Assembly (NCBI GenBank): GCA_937949525.1
Contig: CALEDT010000003.1
Span: 1-64,000, forward strand
From: an uncultured Burkholderiales bacterium
GTDB lineage: Bacteria; Pseudomonadota; Gammaproteobacteria; Burkholderiales; Thiobacillaceae
Direction: 5' to 3'
DNA: 64,000 nt
The notes under the pieces were generated by a model, which ran no database searches, was not told the DNA's origin, and saw nothing but the letters and a program-made list of their open reading frames with translations. Numbering within the stretch: position 1 is the stretch's first letter; every line of letters begins with the position of its first letter. Below, piece after piece: positions 22,959-31,832 of the stretch. Made by a program: the position numbers and the translations under genes.

Positions 22959-22988
22959 GGGATCGTGGCGCGCCACCCAAGCCTGGCG

Positions 22989-23240
22989 TCAGCCTGCCCG
23001 AGTCTTCTCCTCGACGAAGCGCGTCAGGCTGCCGAGCGTCTCGAAGGTCTCGGCGCTGATCTCGTCGTCCATCACGGTGATGTCGAAGCGTTCCTCGAGC
23101 TGGGTGATCAGGCCGACCACCGCCATGGAGTCCAGTTCGGGCAGCGCGCCCAGCAGGGGCGTCGCGGCGGTCATGCCGTCGGCGCGGGCGCCGAGGTTCA
23201 GGGTGGTGGCGATCAGGTTCCTGATGTCGTTCTCGAGCAT
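22989..23240 (-). CDS. Acyl carrier protein, exosortase-A cluster type
   Basis: 83 residues, highly acidic, with the helix-loop-helix pattern of acyl or peptidyl carrier proteins. The phosphopantetheine site is LPELDSMAVVGL with Ser38 as the attachment residue; TPLLGALPELDS matches the loop before helix 2. It is the first gene of the leftward hydrolase 2-hydrolase 1-TPR set and is divergent from the GNAT-ligase-decarboxylase set only 56 bases away. It probably carries an acyl or aminoacyl group activated by the AMP-forming ligase. It is not the housekeeping fatty-acid AcpP, whose genome context differs. Confidence 0.9.
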   Translation of the reverse strand: MLENDIRNLIATTLNLGARADGMTAATPLLGALPELDSMAVVGLITQLEERFDITVMDDEISAETFETLGSLTRFVEEKTRAG

Positions 23241-23296
23241 GGGGGGTCTCGCGCGAGGCGGGTTGGGCAGACGGGCGTGGCGGCGATGTTATCCTA
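23241..23296. promoter_or_regulatory. Short divergent control region of the exosortase-associated module
   Basis: Only 56 bases separate the carrier-protein ATG from the first possible start of the GNAT-like gene, so both promoters must overlap here or extend into the genes. A TATCCT -10-like hexamer lies at 23290-23295, directly before the TTG at 23297. Neither direction has a convincing -35. The shared region suggests that the two halves of the module are controlled together. Confidence 0.35.
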
Positions 23297-24496
23297 TTGG
23301 CCATTCCATGTCCCCTTACCGCCTTGGCCGCCGATCCGTCCGTTCGGGAACCGTCGCAGATCGCCCGCACACCGGCGGCAGAGCCGGCACTGTCCGTCTC
23401 GGGACGGACGGCGTGCCACGACGATTTCGCGGCTCTGGACGAAGCTTGGTTGCGCACGCCGCCGCAACCCTGCGATGGCTTCGATCGCTGTCTGCCCTGG
23501 TTTGTGCACCTGGCACGAACCGCGCTGCCGGCAGATACCCGATTGCGGCTCTGGCGGTATCGCGACGGCGCCAGGGAAGTGCTGTTGCCCATGGTCGAGC
23601 CGCGACTGGGTTGGCGTTCGGGACGGCGCATGCAGGCCCTGGTTAACTATTACACCGCGCTGTATGCGCCACTGTGGCGTGGCGCGGTATCCGCCTCGGC
23701 ACTCCATGCGCTGTGCGCCGAGTGGGCGCGCGCCCGGCCGCGTTGGGACGTGGTGGATATGCACCCGCTGGACCCGCTGAGTGCGGATTTCGCCCTGCTT
23801 ACCCAGGCGTTGCGCGCAGCCGGCTTTCTCACCTACCGCTATTTCCGTTTCGGCAACTGGTACCTGCCCAGCCCGGGTCTGTCGTTCGCCGCGTACTGGG
23901 CGGCGCGGCCGTCGACGCTGCGCAACACCCATCGGCGCAAGGCCAGGGCCTACGCGCGGGATGGAAGGGGCCGTCTGCAGATCGTGTCCGGCGGCGATGC
24001 GCTGGAATCCGCCTTGGACGCCTACACGCGCGTCTATGCGGCGAGCTGGAAAGTGCCCGAACCCTATCCGCAATTCATGCCCGGCCTGATCCGGCTGGCG
24101 GCGCGACTGGGTTGGCTGCGCCTGGGCGTGGCCTGGTACGACGACCAGCCCGTGGCCGCACAGGTCTGGCTGGTGACAGCACGGCGCGCGGCCATCTATA
24201 AGCTGGCTTACGATGAACGTCACGCCGGTTTGTCGGCCGGCACGCTGCTCACTGCGCATCTGATGCAGCACGTGCTGGACGTAGACCGGGTCGACGAGGT
24301 GGATTACCTCATCGGCGACGAGCCGTACAAGCGCGACTGGATGAGCCATAGGCGTGAGCGCTGGGGCATCGTTGCCTACAATGCGCGTACCTGGCGCGGT
24401 TGCCTCGGCGCGCTTCGGCAAGGTCTCGGCGAATGGCGTCGCCGCGTCGCGCCGCGGCGCGACGACGAGCCGAGTCGCCCCGACCCTGGAGACTAG
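23297..24496 (+). CDS. GNAT/FemAB-like acyl or aminoacyl transferase
   Basis: About 399 residues. The C-terminal half has the GNAT-like core used by FemAB-type proteins: WYDDQPVAAQVWLV, RAAIYKLAYDERHAGLSAGTLL, then DEVDYLIGDEPYKRDWM. It likely transfers an acyl or aminoacyl group, plausibly the one loaded on the adjacent carrier protein. The start is uncertain: in this frame only TTG codons (23297 or 23324) precede the conserved part, while an ATG at 23308 is in another frame. Its stop is three bases before the ligase start codon, implying an operon. Confidence 0.75.
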   Translation: MAIPCPLTALAADPSVREPSQIARTPAAEPALSVSGRTACHDDFAALDEAWLRTPPQPCDGFDRCLPWFVHLARTALPADTRLRLWRYRDGAREVLLPMVEPRLGWRSGRRMQALVNYYTALYAPLWRGAVSASALHALCAEWARARPRWDVVDMHPLDPLSADFALLTQALRAAGFLTYRYFRFGNWYLPSPGLSFAAYWAARPSTLRNTHRRKARAYARDGRGRLQIVSGGDALESALDAYTRVYAASWKVPEPYPQFMPGLIRLAARLGWLRLGVAWYDDQPVAAQVWLVTARRAAIYKLAYDERHAGLSAGTLLTAHLMQHVLDVDRVDEVDYLIGDEPYKRDWMSHRRERWGIVAYNARTWRGCLGALRQGLGEWRRRVAPRRDDEPSRPDPGD

Positions 24497-24499
24497 ACT

Positions 24500-26086
24500 T
24501 TGACATCGCTGATACATGAACTGATCGAGGCAAGTGCGGCATCGACCCCAACGGCGCAGGCTCTGTGCGACGGCGCGCACACGTTCGACTATGGGCAACT
24601 CGCTGGCGAGACGCGCCGCGTTGCCCGGCTGTACCGGCAGATCGGCCTGGAGCGCTGGGAACGTGTGGCGGTCTACCTGGACAAGCGCCTGGAGACCGTG
24701 GTCGCTCTGTTCGGCGCGGCGGCTGCGGGTGGCGTGTTCGTGCCGGTCAACCCGTTGCTCAAGCCGGAGCAGGTGGCGCACGTGCTCATCGACTGCAATG
24801 CACGCATCCTGGTCACGTCTGCGGATCGGCTCGCCTCCCTTGCGGATGTGTTGCCGCATTGCCGCGATCTACGTGCCGTGGTGCTGGTGGGCGAGGCGAG
24901 CACCGCCGACATCGCCGGCCTGCGTCTGGTCGGCTGGGCCGAGCGCGAGCAAGCCCCCGAGGTCGCCATGCACCGCGTCATCGACCAGGACATGGCCGCC
25001 ATACTCTATACCTCGGGCAGCACCGGCCGACCCAAGGGCGTGGTGCTGTCGCACCGCAACCTGGTGGCTGGCGCGGAGAGCGTCTCCTCCTATCTCGGCA
25101 ACGACGCCCACGATCGCATCCTGTGCGTGCTGCCGTTGTCGTTCGATTACGGCCTGTCGCAGCTCACCACCGCGTTCCGCGTCGGTGCCTGCGCCGTGCT
25201 GATGAACTACCTGTTGCCGCGCGACGTGATCCGCGCAGTGGAGCGCGAACGCATCACCGGGCTGGCCGCGGTGCCGCCCTTGTGGGTGCAACTGGCGCAA
25301 CTGGAATGGCCCGCGACCGTGCGCGGGCATCTGCGCTACATCACCAACTCCGGCGGACACATGCCGAGGACGACGTTGGCTGCGCTGCGCGCGAAGCTGC
25401 CCGACACGCGACCGTTCCTGATGTATGGTCTGACCGAAGCGTTCCGTTCCACCTACCTGCCGCCGGAAGAAGTGGACCGCCGGCCGGACTCCATGGGCAA
25501 GGCCATACCCAATGCCGAAATCCTGGTGGTACGCGAGGATGGCACGGCCTGTGCGCCGGGCGAGCCCGGGGAACTGGTGCATCGCGGTATCCACGTCGCG
25601 CTGGGCTATTGGAACGATCCCGAGAAGACTGCCCAGCGCTACCGGCCCGTCCCCGGACAGTTGCCCGGCCTGGTCATCCCCGAACTGGCGGTCTGGTCCG
25701 GCGATACCGTGCGCATGGACGACGATGGCTATCTCTATTTCATCGGTCGCCGGGACGAAATGATCAAGACCTCCGGCTACCGCGTCAGCCCGTCGGAAGT
25801 CGAGGAAGTGGTCTATGGCAGCGGACTGGTTCACGAGGTGGCGGCCATCGGTGTCGCGCACCCGGTGCTCGGCCAGGCCATCGTGCTGGTGGTCCACGGC
25901 GGGTCCGGTGAGGACGCGTCCCGGACCGAGCCGCTGTTGCTGGCGTGCAAGCAGAAGCTGCCTGCTTTCATGGTGCCGGCGCGGGTGATCCGGCGTGACG
26001 TGCCGCTGCCCCGCAACCCCAACGGCAAGATCGACCGCAAGCGCCTGGCCGAGGAACTGGGTAGTCTGTTCGAGGAGCAGACATGA
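24500..26086 (+). CDS. AMP-forming acyl-CoA/acyl-ACP ligase, exosortase A-associated
   Basis: 528 residues of the ANL superfamily. The ATP-binding P-loop is LYTSGSTGRPKGVVLSHRN, the adenylate motif is YGLTEAFRSTYLP, the hinge region contains GYRVSPSEVEEVVY, and the catalytic Lys motif is NPNGKIDRKRL near the C-terminus. It should adenylate a carboxylic or amino acid and pass it to a thiol, probably the carrier protein at 22989-23240. The start is a TTG at 24500 with GGAG eight bases upstream. Its ATGA overlap with the decarboxylase gene indicates coupling. It matches the family called acyl-CoA ligase (AMP-forming), exosortase A-associated. Confidence 0.9.
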   Translation: MTSLIHELIEASAASTPTAQALCDGAHTFDYGQLAGETRRVARLYRQIGLERWERVAVYLDKRLETVVALFGAAAAGGVFVPVNPLLKPEQVAHVLIDCNARILVTSADRLASLADVLPHCRDLRAVVLVGEASTADIAGLRLVGWAEREQAPEVAMHRVIDQDMAAILYTSGSTGRPKGVVLSHRNLVAGAESVSSYLGNDAHDRILCVLPLSFDYGLSQLTTAFRVGACAVLMNYLLPRDVIRAVERERITGLAAVPPLWVQLAQLEWPATVRGHLRYITNSGGHMPRTTLAALRAKLPDTRPFLMYGLTEAFRSTYLPPEEVDRRPDSMGKAIPNAEILVVREDGTACAPGEPGELVHRGIHVALGYWNDPEKTAQRYRPVPGQLPGLVIPELAVWSGDTVRMDDDGYLYFIGRRDEMIKTSGYRVSPSEVEEVVYGSGLVHEVAAIGVAHPVLGQAIVLVVHGGSGEDASRTEPLLLACKQKLPAFMVPARVIRRDVPLPRNPNGKIDRKRLAEELGSLFEEQT

Positions 26087-27309
26087 GCGCGCCCAGGCAT
26101 GCCCCGCATCCATTCGCCGTGACCGGTGACGAGCTGGTGATCGGTGGCGTGCCGATCACCCGCTTGGCCGAGCGGGTCGGACGCACGCCGTTCTATGCGT
26201 ACGACCGTGCCCTGATCAGCCGCCGGGTCGCCGAGTTGCGCGCCGCGCTGCCGCACGACATGCATCTACACTACGCCATCAAGGCCAATCCCATGCCCGC
26301 GCTGGTGCAGCACATGGCCGGCCTGGTCGATGGCTTCGACCTGGCCTCGGCGGGCGAGATGAAGATCGCGTTGGATACGGCCATGCCACCTGACAAGATC
26401 AGTTTCGCCGGTCCTGGCAAGACCGAGGCCGAACTGCGGCGTGCAGCGGCGGCGGGCATCGTCGTCAATCTCGAATCCGAGCTGGAGATGGAACGGCTTG
26501 CCGCCATCGGCGCGCAACTGGGCCTGCGCCCCAGGGCGGCGGTGCGCGTCAATCCCGATTTCGAGTTGAAATCCTCCGGCATGAAGATGGGTGGTGGCCC
26601 CAAGCAGTTCGGCGTCGATGCCGAACGCGTACCGGCCATGCTGGCGCGCATGCGCGATCTGCCCCTGACATTCCACGGCTTTCACATCTTTTCCGGGTCG
26701 CAGAACCTCAAGGCCGAAGCGATCATGGAGGCGCAGCGCAACACCTTCGAGCTGGCACGCCGGCTTGCTGCACACGCGCCCGCACCGGTTCGGCTGCTGA
26801 ATCTGGGCGGTGGTTTCGGCATCCCCTACTTCCCGGGTGAGGAAAGGCTGGAACTCGGTCGTATCGGCGAACATCTGGCCGAACTGCTACCGGCGGCGCG
26901 CAAGGATTTCCCTGATGCGGAGTTCGTGATCGAACTCGGCCGTTTTCTGGTCGGCGAGGCCGGCGTGTACGTCAGCCGGGTCATCGACCGCAAGGAGTCG
27001 CGCGGCCAAGTGTTCCTGATTACCGATGGCGGTCTGCATCATCATTTGTCCGCGTCCGGCAATTTCGGCCAGGTGATACGCAAGAACTACCCCGTGCTGG
27101 TCGGCAACCGCCTGCACGCGTCGGGCGAGGCCATCGCCTCCGTCGTCGGGCCGCTATGCACGCCGCTGGACGTGCTCGGCGACCGGATGGCGCTGGGACA
27201 TGCCCAGGTGGGCGATCTGATCGTCGTGCTGCAATCCGGCGCCTATGGCCTGAGTGCCAGTCCGACGGCTTTCCTCGGCCATCCGGCGCCGGAGGAAGTG
27301 CTCGTGTAG
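26083..27309 (+). CDS. PLP-dependent decarboxylase, exosortase A-associated
   Basis: 408 residues of the fold-type III (alanine racemase-like) ornithine/diaminopimelate decarboxylase family. The PLP lysine is K67 in HYAIKANP; LLNLGGGFGIPYF binds PLP phosphate, IELGRFLVGEAGVYV and GPLCTPLDVL supply substrate residues, and LQSGAYGLSAS closes the site. It probably decarboxylates an amino acid to an amine that becomes part of a modification or a lipid/protein anchor. It overlaps the ligase gene by four bases and shares its transcript. The substrate is not readable. Confidence 0.9.
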   Translation: MSAPRHAPHPFAVTGDELVIGGVPITRLAERVGRTPFYAYDRALISRRVAELRAALPHDMHLHYAIKANPMPALVQHMAGLVDGFDLASAGEMKIALDTAMPPDKISFAGPGKTEAELRRAAAAGIVVNLESELEMERLAAIGAQLGLRPRAAVRVNPDFELKSSGMKMGGGPKQFGVDAERVPAMLARMRDLPLTFHGFHIFSGSQNLKAEAIMEAQRNTFELARRLAAHAPAPVRLLNLGGGFGIPYFPGEERLELGRIGEHLAELLPAARKDFPDAEFVIELGRFLVGEAGVYVSRVIDRKESRGQVFLITDGGLHHHLSASGNFGQVIRKNYPVLVGNRLHASGEAIASVVGPLCTPLDVLGDRMALGHAQVGDLIVVLQSGAYGLSASPTAFLGHPAPEEVLV

Positions 27310-27351
27310 CGGGGTGGGGGATGGGTGTTGCGACGGTCCCTTCCGCCGCGA

Positions 27352-28314
27352 TCAGACCGCCTTGCGCAGATTGTTCAGCAACATCGGCACGAATCGTGGC
27401 GGCGGGCTCCAGGCCAGTGAACAGCGCGCCAGTTGGTAGGGATCGGTGTGGCGGGTGGACACGCCGCATTGTGTCGATACCGCACCCTCCAGGCCGAGTG
27501 CTTCGACCACGCGGGCCTGTTCGCGCCGATAGTCCTTGTCCGGTCGGCCGTTGGGGTAGGCGAACACGCGCACGCGGGTGCCCAGTGCCTGTTCCAGCCA
27601 GCGGTTGCCGGCGACGATCTCCGCGCGCACCGCATCGTCGTCGAGGCCGGTGAGGATGGGGTGATGGTGGGTATGGCCGCCGATCTCCATGCCGGCCGTG
27701 TGCAGTGCCCGGATCTGCTCGGTCGTCATCATCAGGTCGTCGGGTAGCGGCGCGTCGCTGACCCGAGCGGCCAGTTCGGCGACGATCTGTTCCCGCCGCG
27801 GTGTCGGCAGGTTCTTGACCCGTGGCAGGATGTGACCGATGGCGGCCGCCTTGGCGGCGGGACTGGACACGTCGTGTTCGCCCAGGTCGAGCGGGCGCAG
27901 ATCGATGCGTCCGCTGCGCGCGTGGCGGATCGCCTCGATCACCGTGTCGTTGAACATGCGGCCGCCGTCGAGGTAGGCCGTGGCGATGAAAAAGGTGGCG
28001 TGCAACCCGTGTTTTCGCAGAATGGGCAGGGCCAGACGGTGGTTGTCGGCATAGCCGTCATCGAACGTGACGCAGGCGGCGCGCGCGGGAAGGGTGCCCT
28101 GCTTCAGGCGGGCGATGGCCTCCGGCAGCGGCAGGACGTTGAACACCGATGCCAGAGCCGCCATCTGCGTGTCGAACATCTGTGCCGTGGCCTCGAACGG
28201 GAAGATCGGGTCGACTTCGTCGAGGATGCGGTGGTAGATGAGGATGGTCAGACGCGCGCGCGGGCCGGCCGGCGACAGGGTGCTGCCGATCGATCTGTAG
28301 ATTGCGTCCAGCAT
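27352..28314 (-). CDS. Polysaccharide deacetylase family protein (NodB homology)
   Basis: 320 residues with the carbohydrate esterase 4 core. The metal/catalytic motif is VTFDDGYADN (about residues 80-89), and EIGGHTHHHPIL carries the His ligands. LTILIYHRILDEVDPIFPFE at the N-terminus is usual for single-domain members. No signal peptide is obvious. It would remove N- or O-acetyl groups from the polysaccharide, complementing the AAC(3)-like acetyltransferase. It converges on the decarboxylase gene and is divergent from aroB, making it the right border of the EPS locus. Confidence 0.85.
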   Translation of the reverse strand: MLDAIYRSIGSTLSPAGPRARLTILIYHRILDEVDPIFPFEATAQMFDTQMAALASVFNVLPLPEAIARLKQGTLPARAACVTFDDGYADNHRLALPILRKHGLHATFFIATAYLDGGRMFNDTVIEAIRHARSGRIDLRPLDLGEHDVSSPAAKAAAIGHILPRVKNLPTPRREQIVAELAARVSDAPLPDDLMMTTEQIRALHTAGMEIGGHTHHHPILTGLDDDAVRAEIVAGNRWLEQALGTRVRVFAYPNGRPDKDYRREQARVVEALGLEGAVSTQCGVSTRHTDPYQLARCSLAWSPPPRFVPMLLNNLRKAV

Positions 28315-28415
28315 GATGCCCGCGTTCCGTCCGTGTCCCGAGTCTCGTTCGGCGCATTTTGGGGGATGCGCGCCGCGGACGGTATCATTACGCCCTCGTT
28401 TCGAATACCCCCGTC

Positions 28416-29507
28416 ATGCAGACCCTCTCCGTCGACCTGGGCGATCGCGCCTATCCCATCCACATCGGTCCCGGCCTGCTCGACCGGGCCGAGTTGGTGC
28501 TGCCGCATCTGGCACGCAACCGCGTGTTCATCGTCACCAACACCACGGTCGGCCCGCTGTATCTGAACCGTTTCAGCGAGTGTCTGGTCCGCGCCGGCGT
28601 GCAGGTCGAGGCGGTGGTGCTGCCCGATGGCGAGGCGTACAAGAACTGGCAGACACTGAACGACATCTTCGATGCGTTGCTGACGCATCGCGCCGAGCGC
28701 AAGACCACGCTGATCGCGCTCGGCGGCGGGGTGATCGGCGATCTGGCCGGTTTCGCCGCGGCCTGTTACCTGCGTGGTGTGCCGTTCGTACAGGTACCGA
28801 CCACGCTGCTGGCGCAGGTGGATTCGTCGGTGGGCGGCAAGACCGGCATCAACCATCCGCTGGGCAAGAACATGATCGGCGCGTTCTACCAACCGCGCCT
28901 GGTGCTGGCCGATACCGCCACGCTGGACACGCTGCCGGATCGCGAGCTGTCGGCCGGGCTGGCCGAGGTGATCAAGTACGGCCTGATCCGCGACCTGCCG
29001 TTCCTGGAATGGCTGGAGGCGAACATGGATCGGCTGCTGGCGCGCGATGCCGAGGCGCTGACCCATGCCATCCACCGTTCCTGCCTGAACAAGGCCGAGG
29101 TGGTGGCTGCGGACGAACGCGAGGCCGGTCAGCGGGCGCTGCTCAATCTGGGCCATACCTTCGGCCATGCCATCGAGGCCGGCATGGGCTATGGCGCCTG
29201 GCTGCATGGCGAGGGCGTGGCTGCCGGCACCGTGCTGGCGGCCCAGTTGTCACGCCGTCTGGGGCTCTTGTCGGCGGGCGACGTCGCGCGCGTGATCGCC
29301 TTGTTCCGGTGCGCGCGCCTGCCGGTGCGCGCGCCTGCGCTCGGCCATGACGCCTACATGGCGCACATGGGCATCGACAAGAAGGTGGAGGACGGCCGCA
29401 TCCGCTTCGTGCTGCTGCGCCGCCTGGGTGAGGCGTTCGTCAGCGCCGATTACGACGCCGCGGCGTTGCGTGCGACGCTGACCGAAGACGTCGGCGCGGC
29501 CGACTGA
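28416..29507 (+). CDS. aroB: 3-dehydroquinate synthase
   Basis: 363 residues, the normal length for AroB, which converts DAHP to 3-dehydroquinate in the shikimate pathway. The NAD-binding signature [19 protein letters not shown] and the following [18 protein letters not shown] are unmistakable; [11 protein letters not shown] provides zinc-binding His residues. The ATG at 28416 is preferred over an upstream GTG-type start at 28359. It is followed after 22 bases by the dgt-like gene. The usual partner aroK is not in front of it here, as the EPS locus abuts it. Confidence 0.96.
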   Translation: MQTLSVDLGDRAYPIHIGPGLLDRAELVLPHLARNRVFIVTNTTVGPLYLNRFSECLVRAGVQVEAVVLPDGEAYKNWQTLNDIFDALLTHRAERKTTLIALGGGVIGDLAGFAAACYLRGVPFVQVPTTLLAQVDSSVGGKTGINHPLGKNMIGAFYQPRLVLADTATLDTLPDRELSAGLAEVIKYGLIRDLPFLEWLEANMDRLLARDAEALTHAIHRSCLNKAEVVAADEREAGQRALLNLGHTFGHAIEAGMGYGAWLHGEGVAAGTVLAAQLSRRLGLLSAGDVARVIALFRCARLPVRAPALGHDAYMAHMGIDKKVEDGRIRFVLLRRLGEAFVSADYDAAALRATLTEDVGAAD

Positions 29508-29529
29508 GCGACCGCCCGAGGCATCGACC

Positions 29530-30654
29530 GTGACCGAGCGCGCGCCCTACGCCGCGCATCCGGCACGTTCGCGCGGCCGCCGTCATGCCGAGCCGCCGGC
29601 CGCGCCGCGTTCCGAGTATCAGCGCGACCGCGACCGCATCGTGCATTCCACTGCGTTCCGCCGGCTGGAATACAAGACCCAGGTGTTCGTCAATCACGAG
29701 GGCGACCTGTTCCGCACGCGCCTGACGCATAGTCTGGAGGTGGCGCAGATCGGCCGCACGCTGGCACGCATGCTGGGTCTGGACGAGGATCTGACGGAGA
29801 CGCTGGCGCTGGCGCACGACCTCGGCCACACGCCGTTCGGCCATGTCGGCCAGGACGTGCTCAATGCCTGCATGCGAGACCACGGTGGCTTCGAGCACAA
29901 CCTGCAGTCGCTGCGCGTGGTCGACACGCTGGAGCAGAAATACGCCGAGTTCGACGGCCTCAATCTGACCTTCGAGGCGCGCGAGGGCATCCTCAAGCAC
30001 TGCTCGGCGCGCAACGCACGCGAACTGGGCGAGGTGGCGCGCCGTTTCCTGGACGGCGGACAGCCGTCGCTGGAAGCGCAGATCACCAATCTGGCCGACG
30101 AGATCGCCTACAACAACCACGATGTCGACGACGGCCTGCGCTCCGGTCTGATCACGCTGGAACAACTGGCCGAAGTGGACATCTTCGCGCGTCATCTGAA
30201 CGAGGTGCGCGCCCAGTACCCGCGGCTTACCGACCGGCGTCTGATCCACGAGACCGTGCGACGCATGATCAACACCCTGGTGGTCGATCTGCTCGAGCAG
30301 ACCCGGCGCAACCTGGCGCAGCACCGGCCGGTCGATCTCGACGCGGTGCGCGCCTGCCCGCCGCTGGCCGCGTTCAGTGATGAGGTGCTGGCGCGCCATC
30401 GCGAGCTGAAGCGTTTCCTGTTCCACAACCTGTATCGCCATTACCGCGTGGTGCGCATGAGCGAGAAGGCCAAGCGGCTGCTGCGCGAGTTGTTCGACGC
30501 ATTCATCGCCGAGCCGCGCCTGTTGCCACCCGAGCACCGCGCGCGCGCCGACGCCGACCCGTACCGCGCGGTGTGCGACTACATCGCCGGCATGACCGAC
30601 CGTTACGCCATCCGCGAGCATCGCCGCATCTACGACATCGACGAACTGGCCTGA
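29530..30654 (+). CDS. dgt: dGTP triphosphohydrolase-like HD-domain protein
   Basis: 374 residues with the HD phosphohydrolase signature: [17 protein letters not shown] supplies the first His, and [16 protein letters not shown] the HD pair. [19 protein letters not shown] near the N-terminus is typical of the dNTPase subfamily. It hydrolyses dNTPs to nucleoside and tripolyphosphate and so balances pools. The start is a GTG 22 bases after aroB, an arrangement common in betaproteobacteria. The exact nucleotide preference is uncertain in this shorter subfamily. Confidence 0.9.
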   Translation: MTERAPYAAHPARSRGRRHAEPPAAPRSEYQRDRDRIVHSTAFRRLEYKTQVFVNHEGDLFRTRLTHSLEVAQIGRTLARMLGLDEDLTETLALAHDLGHTPFGHVGQDVLNACMRDHGGFEHNLQSLRVVDTLEQKYAEFDGLNLTFEAREGILKHCSARNARELGEVARRFLDGGQPSLEAQITNLADEIAYNNHDVDDGLRSGLITLEQLAEVDIFARHLNEVRAQYPRLTDRRLIHETVRRMINTLVVDLLEQTRRNLAQHRPVDLDAVRACPPLAAFSDEVLARHRELKRFLFHNLYRHYRVVRMSEKAKRLLRELFDAFIAEPRLLPPEHRARADADPYRAVCDYIAGMTDRYAIREHRRIYDIDELA

Positions 30655-30891
30655 CGGTGGCCCGTGCCCGGCGTTCGCAGGGTGGACGAGCCGGCCTGAG
30701 CGTTTACCCTCGGGCGCCGCGCGTGCGGCATGGCAAAATAGGACACGCCGAGCGTTTGGCTTACCGCTCGTGCCTGGGTGTGATGAAATCACCGTTCCTG
30801 CCGTCGTTTGCACTGGGTATCGCCGCATATCGGGTACCTTCGTAGGCATGGTGTTCGCGCGGGAAATGGAACGCGTCATGGACAATCGCAA
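30655..30891. other. Intergenic region between dgt and the SRPBCC gene
   Basis: 237 bases hold no gene that I can support. A six-base-arm hairpin with a ten-base loop lies near 30750-30771. A TTGCAC hexamer near 30808 could be a -35 for the downstream gene, but no good -10 follows at 17 bases. A promoter for the 30892-33767 series is likely here on position alone. Confidence 0.35.
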
Positions 30892-31470
30892 ATGAAAAGG
30901 CTGTGTTGGGCATTGATCCTGTTGCTCTGCGCCGGTGTTGCGGCAGCTTCCACGCGCGCCAAGGTCAAGGCGAACTCTGGCCTGTCCGGCGTGCGTGTGG
31001 AAGCCACCCAAGTGTTGCAGGTGGATGCGCGCACGTTGTGGGAGACCCTGACCGATTACAACCGGCTGGCATCCTTCGTTCCGGACATGATCTCCAGTCG
31101 CGTGGTGTCGCCGCCGGGAGCGCCGAAACGTGTCGAACAAATCGCCGACGCCGGCCTGTTCGCCTTCATCATGCCCGATCAGGTGGTGCTGGCCATGGAG
31201 GAGGCGCCGCCGAACCTGATCCGTTTTCGCGCGGTATCGGGCAAGCTGGTATCGATGAATGGTGAATGGCGCATCATCGGTGACCGTGCGCCGGTGACAC
31301 TGGTGTACCGCGCCCATATCGTGCCGCTCAGTCCGATACCGCCGCTGGGCTCGGGCTTCTTCGTCGAGGACGAGGTGCGCTCGCGTTTCGAAGCGGTCGG
31401 CCGCGAGGCGGAGCGGCGCATGCGCGAACAGGCGGCGCGCTCGCCGCTGTTCCGGCTGTATCAGCCATGA
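30892..31470 (+). CDS. Periplasmic SRPBCC (START/cyclase-like) family protein
   Basis: 192 residues. A clear signal peptide (MKRLCWALILLLCAGVAAAS) is followed by an SRPBCC lipid-/ligand-binding domain: VEATQVLQVDARTLWETLTDY, LASFVPDMISSRV and the long C-terminal helix VRSRFEAVGREAERRMREQ. Such domains bind hydrophobic ligands or assist cyclisation; the secreted form suggests an envelope role. Its ATGA overlap with the lipoprotein gene and its place before ClsB suggest a membrane-lipid context, which is inferred only. Confidence 0.72.
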   Translation: MKRLCWALILLLCAGVAAASTRAKVKANSGLSGVRVEATQVLQVDARTLWETLTDYNRLASFVPDMISSRVVSPPGAPKRVEQIADAGLFAFIMPDQVVLAMEEAPPNLIRFRAVSGKLVSMNGEWRIIGDRAPVTLVYRAHIVPLSPIPPLGSGFFVEDEVRSRFEAVGREAERRMREQAARSPLFRLYQP

Positions 31471-31823
31471 ACGCGCCACGGTCGCGCGCGCGCTTGTCGC
31501 CGGTGCTGGCAGGGTTCTGCCTGGCGCTGCTCGCGCCGCTCGCCGGTTGCGATCAGCTCAAGGAGCGCGCCGGCATTCCCGACCAGGCGCGCATCGAGGC
31601 CGAAGGCAAGGCCATCGGTGCCGCCTGCCGTCATGCCGGACGCGGGCTGGAGGATTGCTACGCGCTCAACGACAAGGCCTCGAAGGCTGCGGTGTTCGCC
31701 GGCTGGAAGGAGATGAACGAATACATGATCAAGAACAACATGGATGCCGTGCCTTCCAGCGTCGGCCAGCCGGCCGCGAGCCCGGCGGAAGACACGGCGG
31801 GCGCACCGGGCAAGGGTACGTGA
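31467..31823 (+). CDS. Small lipoprotein of unknown function
   Basis: 118 residues. The N-terminus has Arg-rich, hydrophobic and lipobox segments (LLAPLAGC, Cys28 as the lipidated residue), so signal peptidase II should process it. Asp at position +2 would favour inner-membrane retention under the E. coli Lol rule. The mature part has two further Cys (ACRHAGRGLEDCYALND) that could pair, and an Ala/Pro-rich end. It overlaps the SRPBCC gene by four bases. I recognise no family. Confidence 0.68.
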   Translation: MNAPRSRARLSPVLAGFCLALLAPLAGCDQLKERAGIPDQARIEAEGKAIGAACRHAGRGLEDCYALNDKASKAAVFAGWKEMNEYMIKNNMDAVPSSVGQPAASPAEDTAGAPGKGT

Positions 31824-31832
31824 GGAGGCGTC

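Noticed and set aside
29440-31479. 679-residue open frame antisense to dgt and the SRPBCC gene
   Set aside because: It is His/Arg/Gln-rich with no recognisable motif and lies fully opposite confirmed genes; it is typical antisense openness at high GC.
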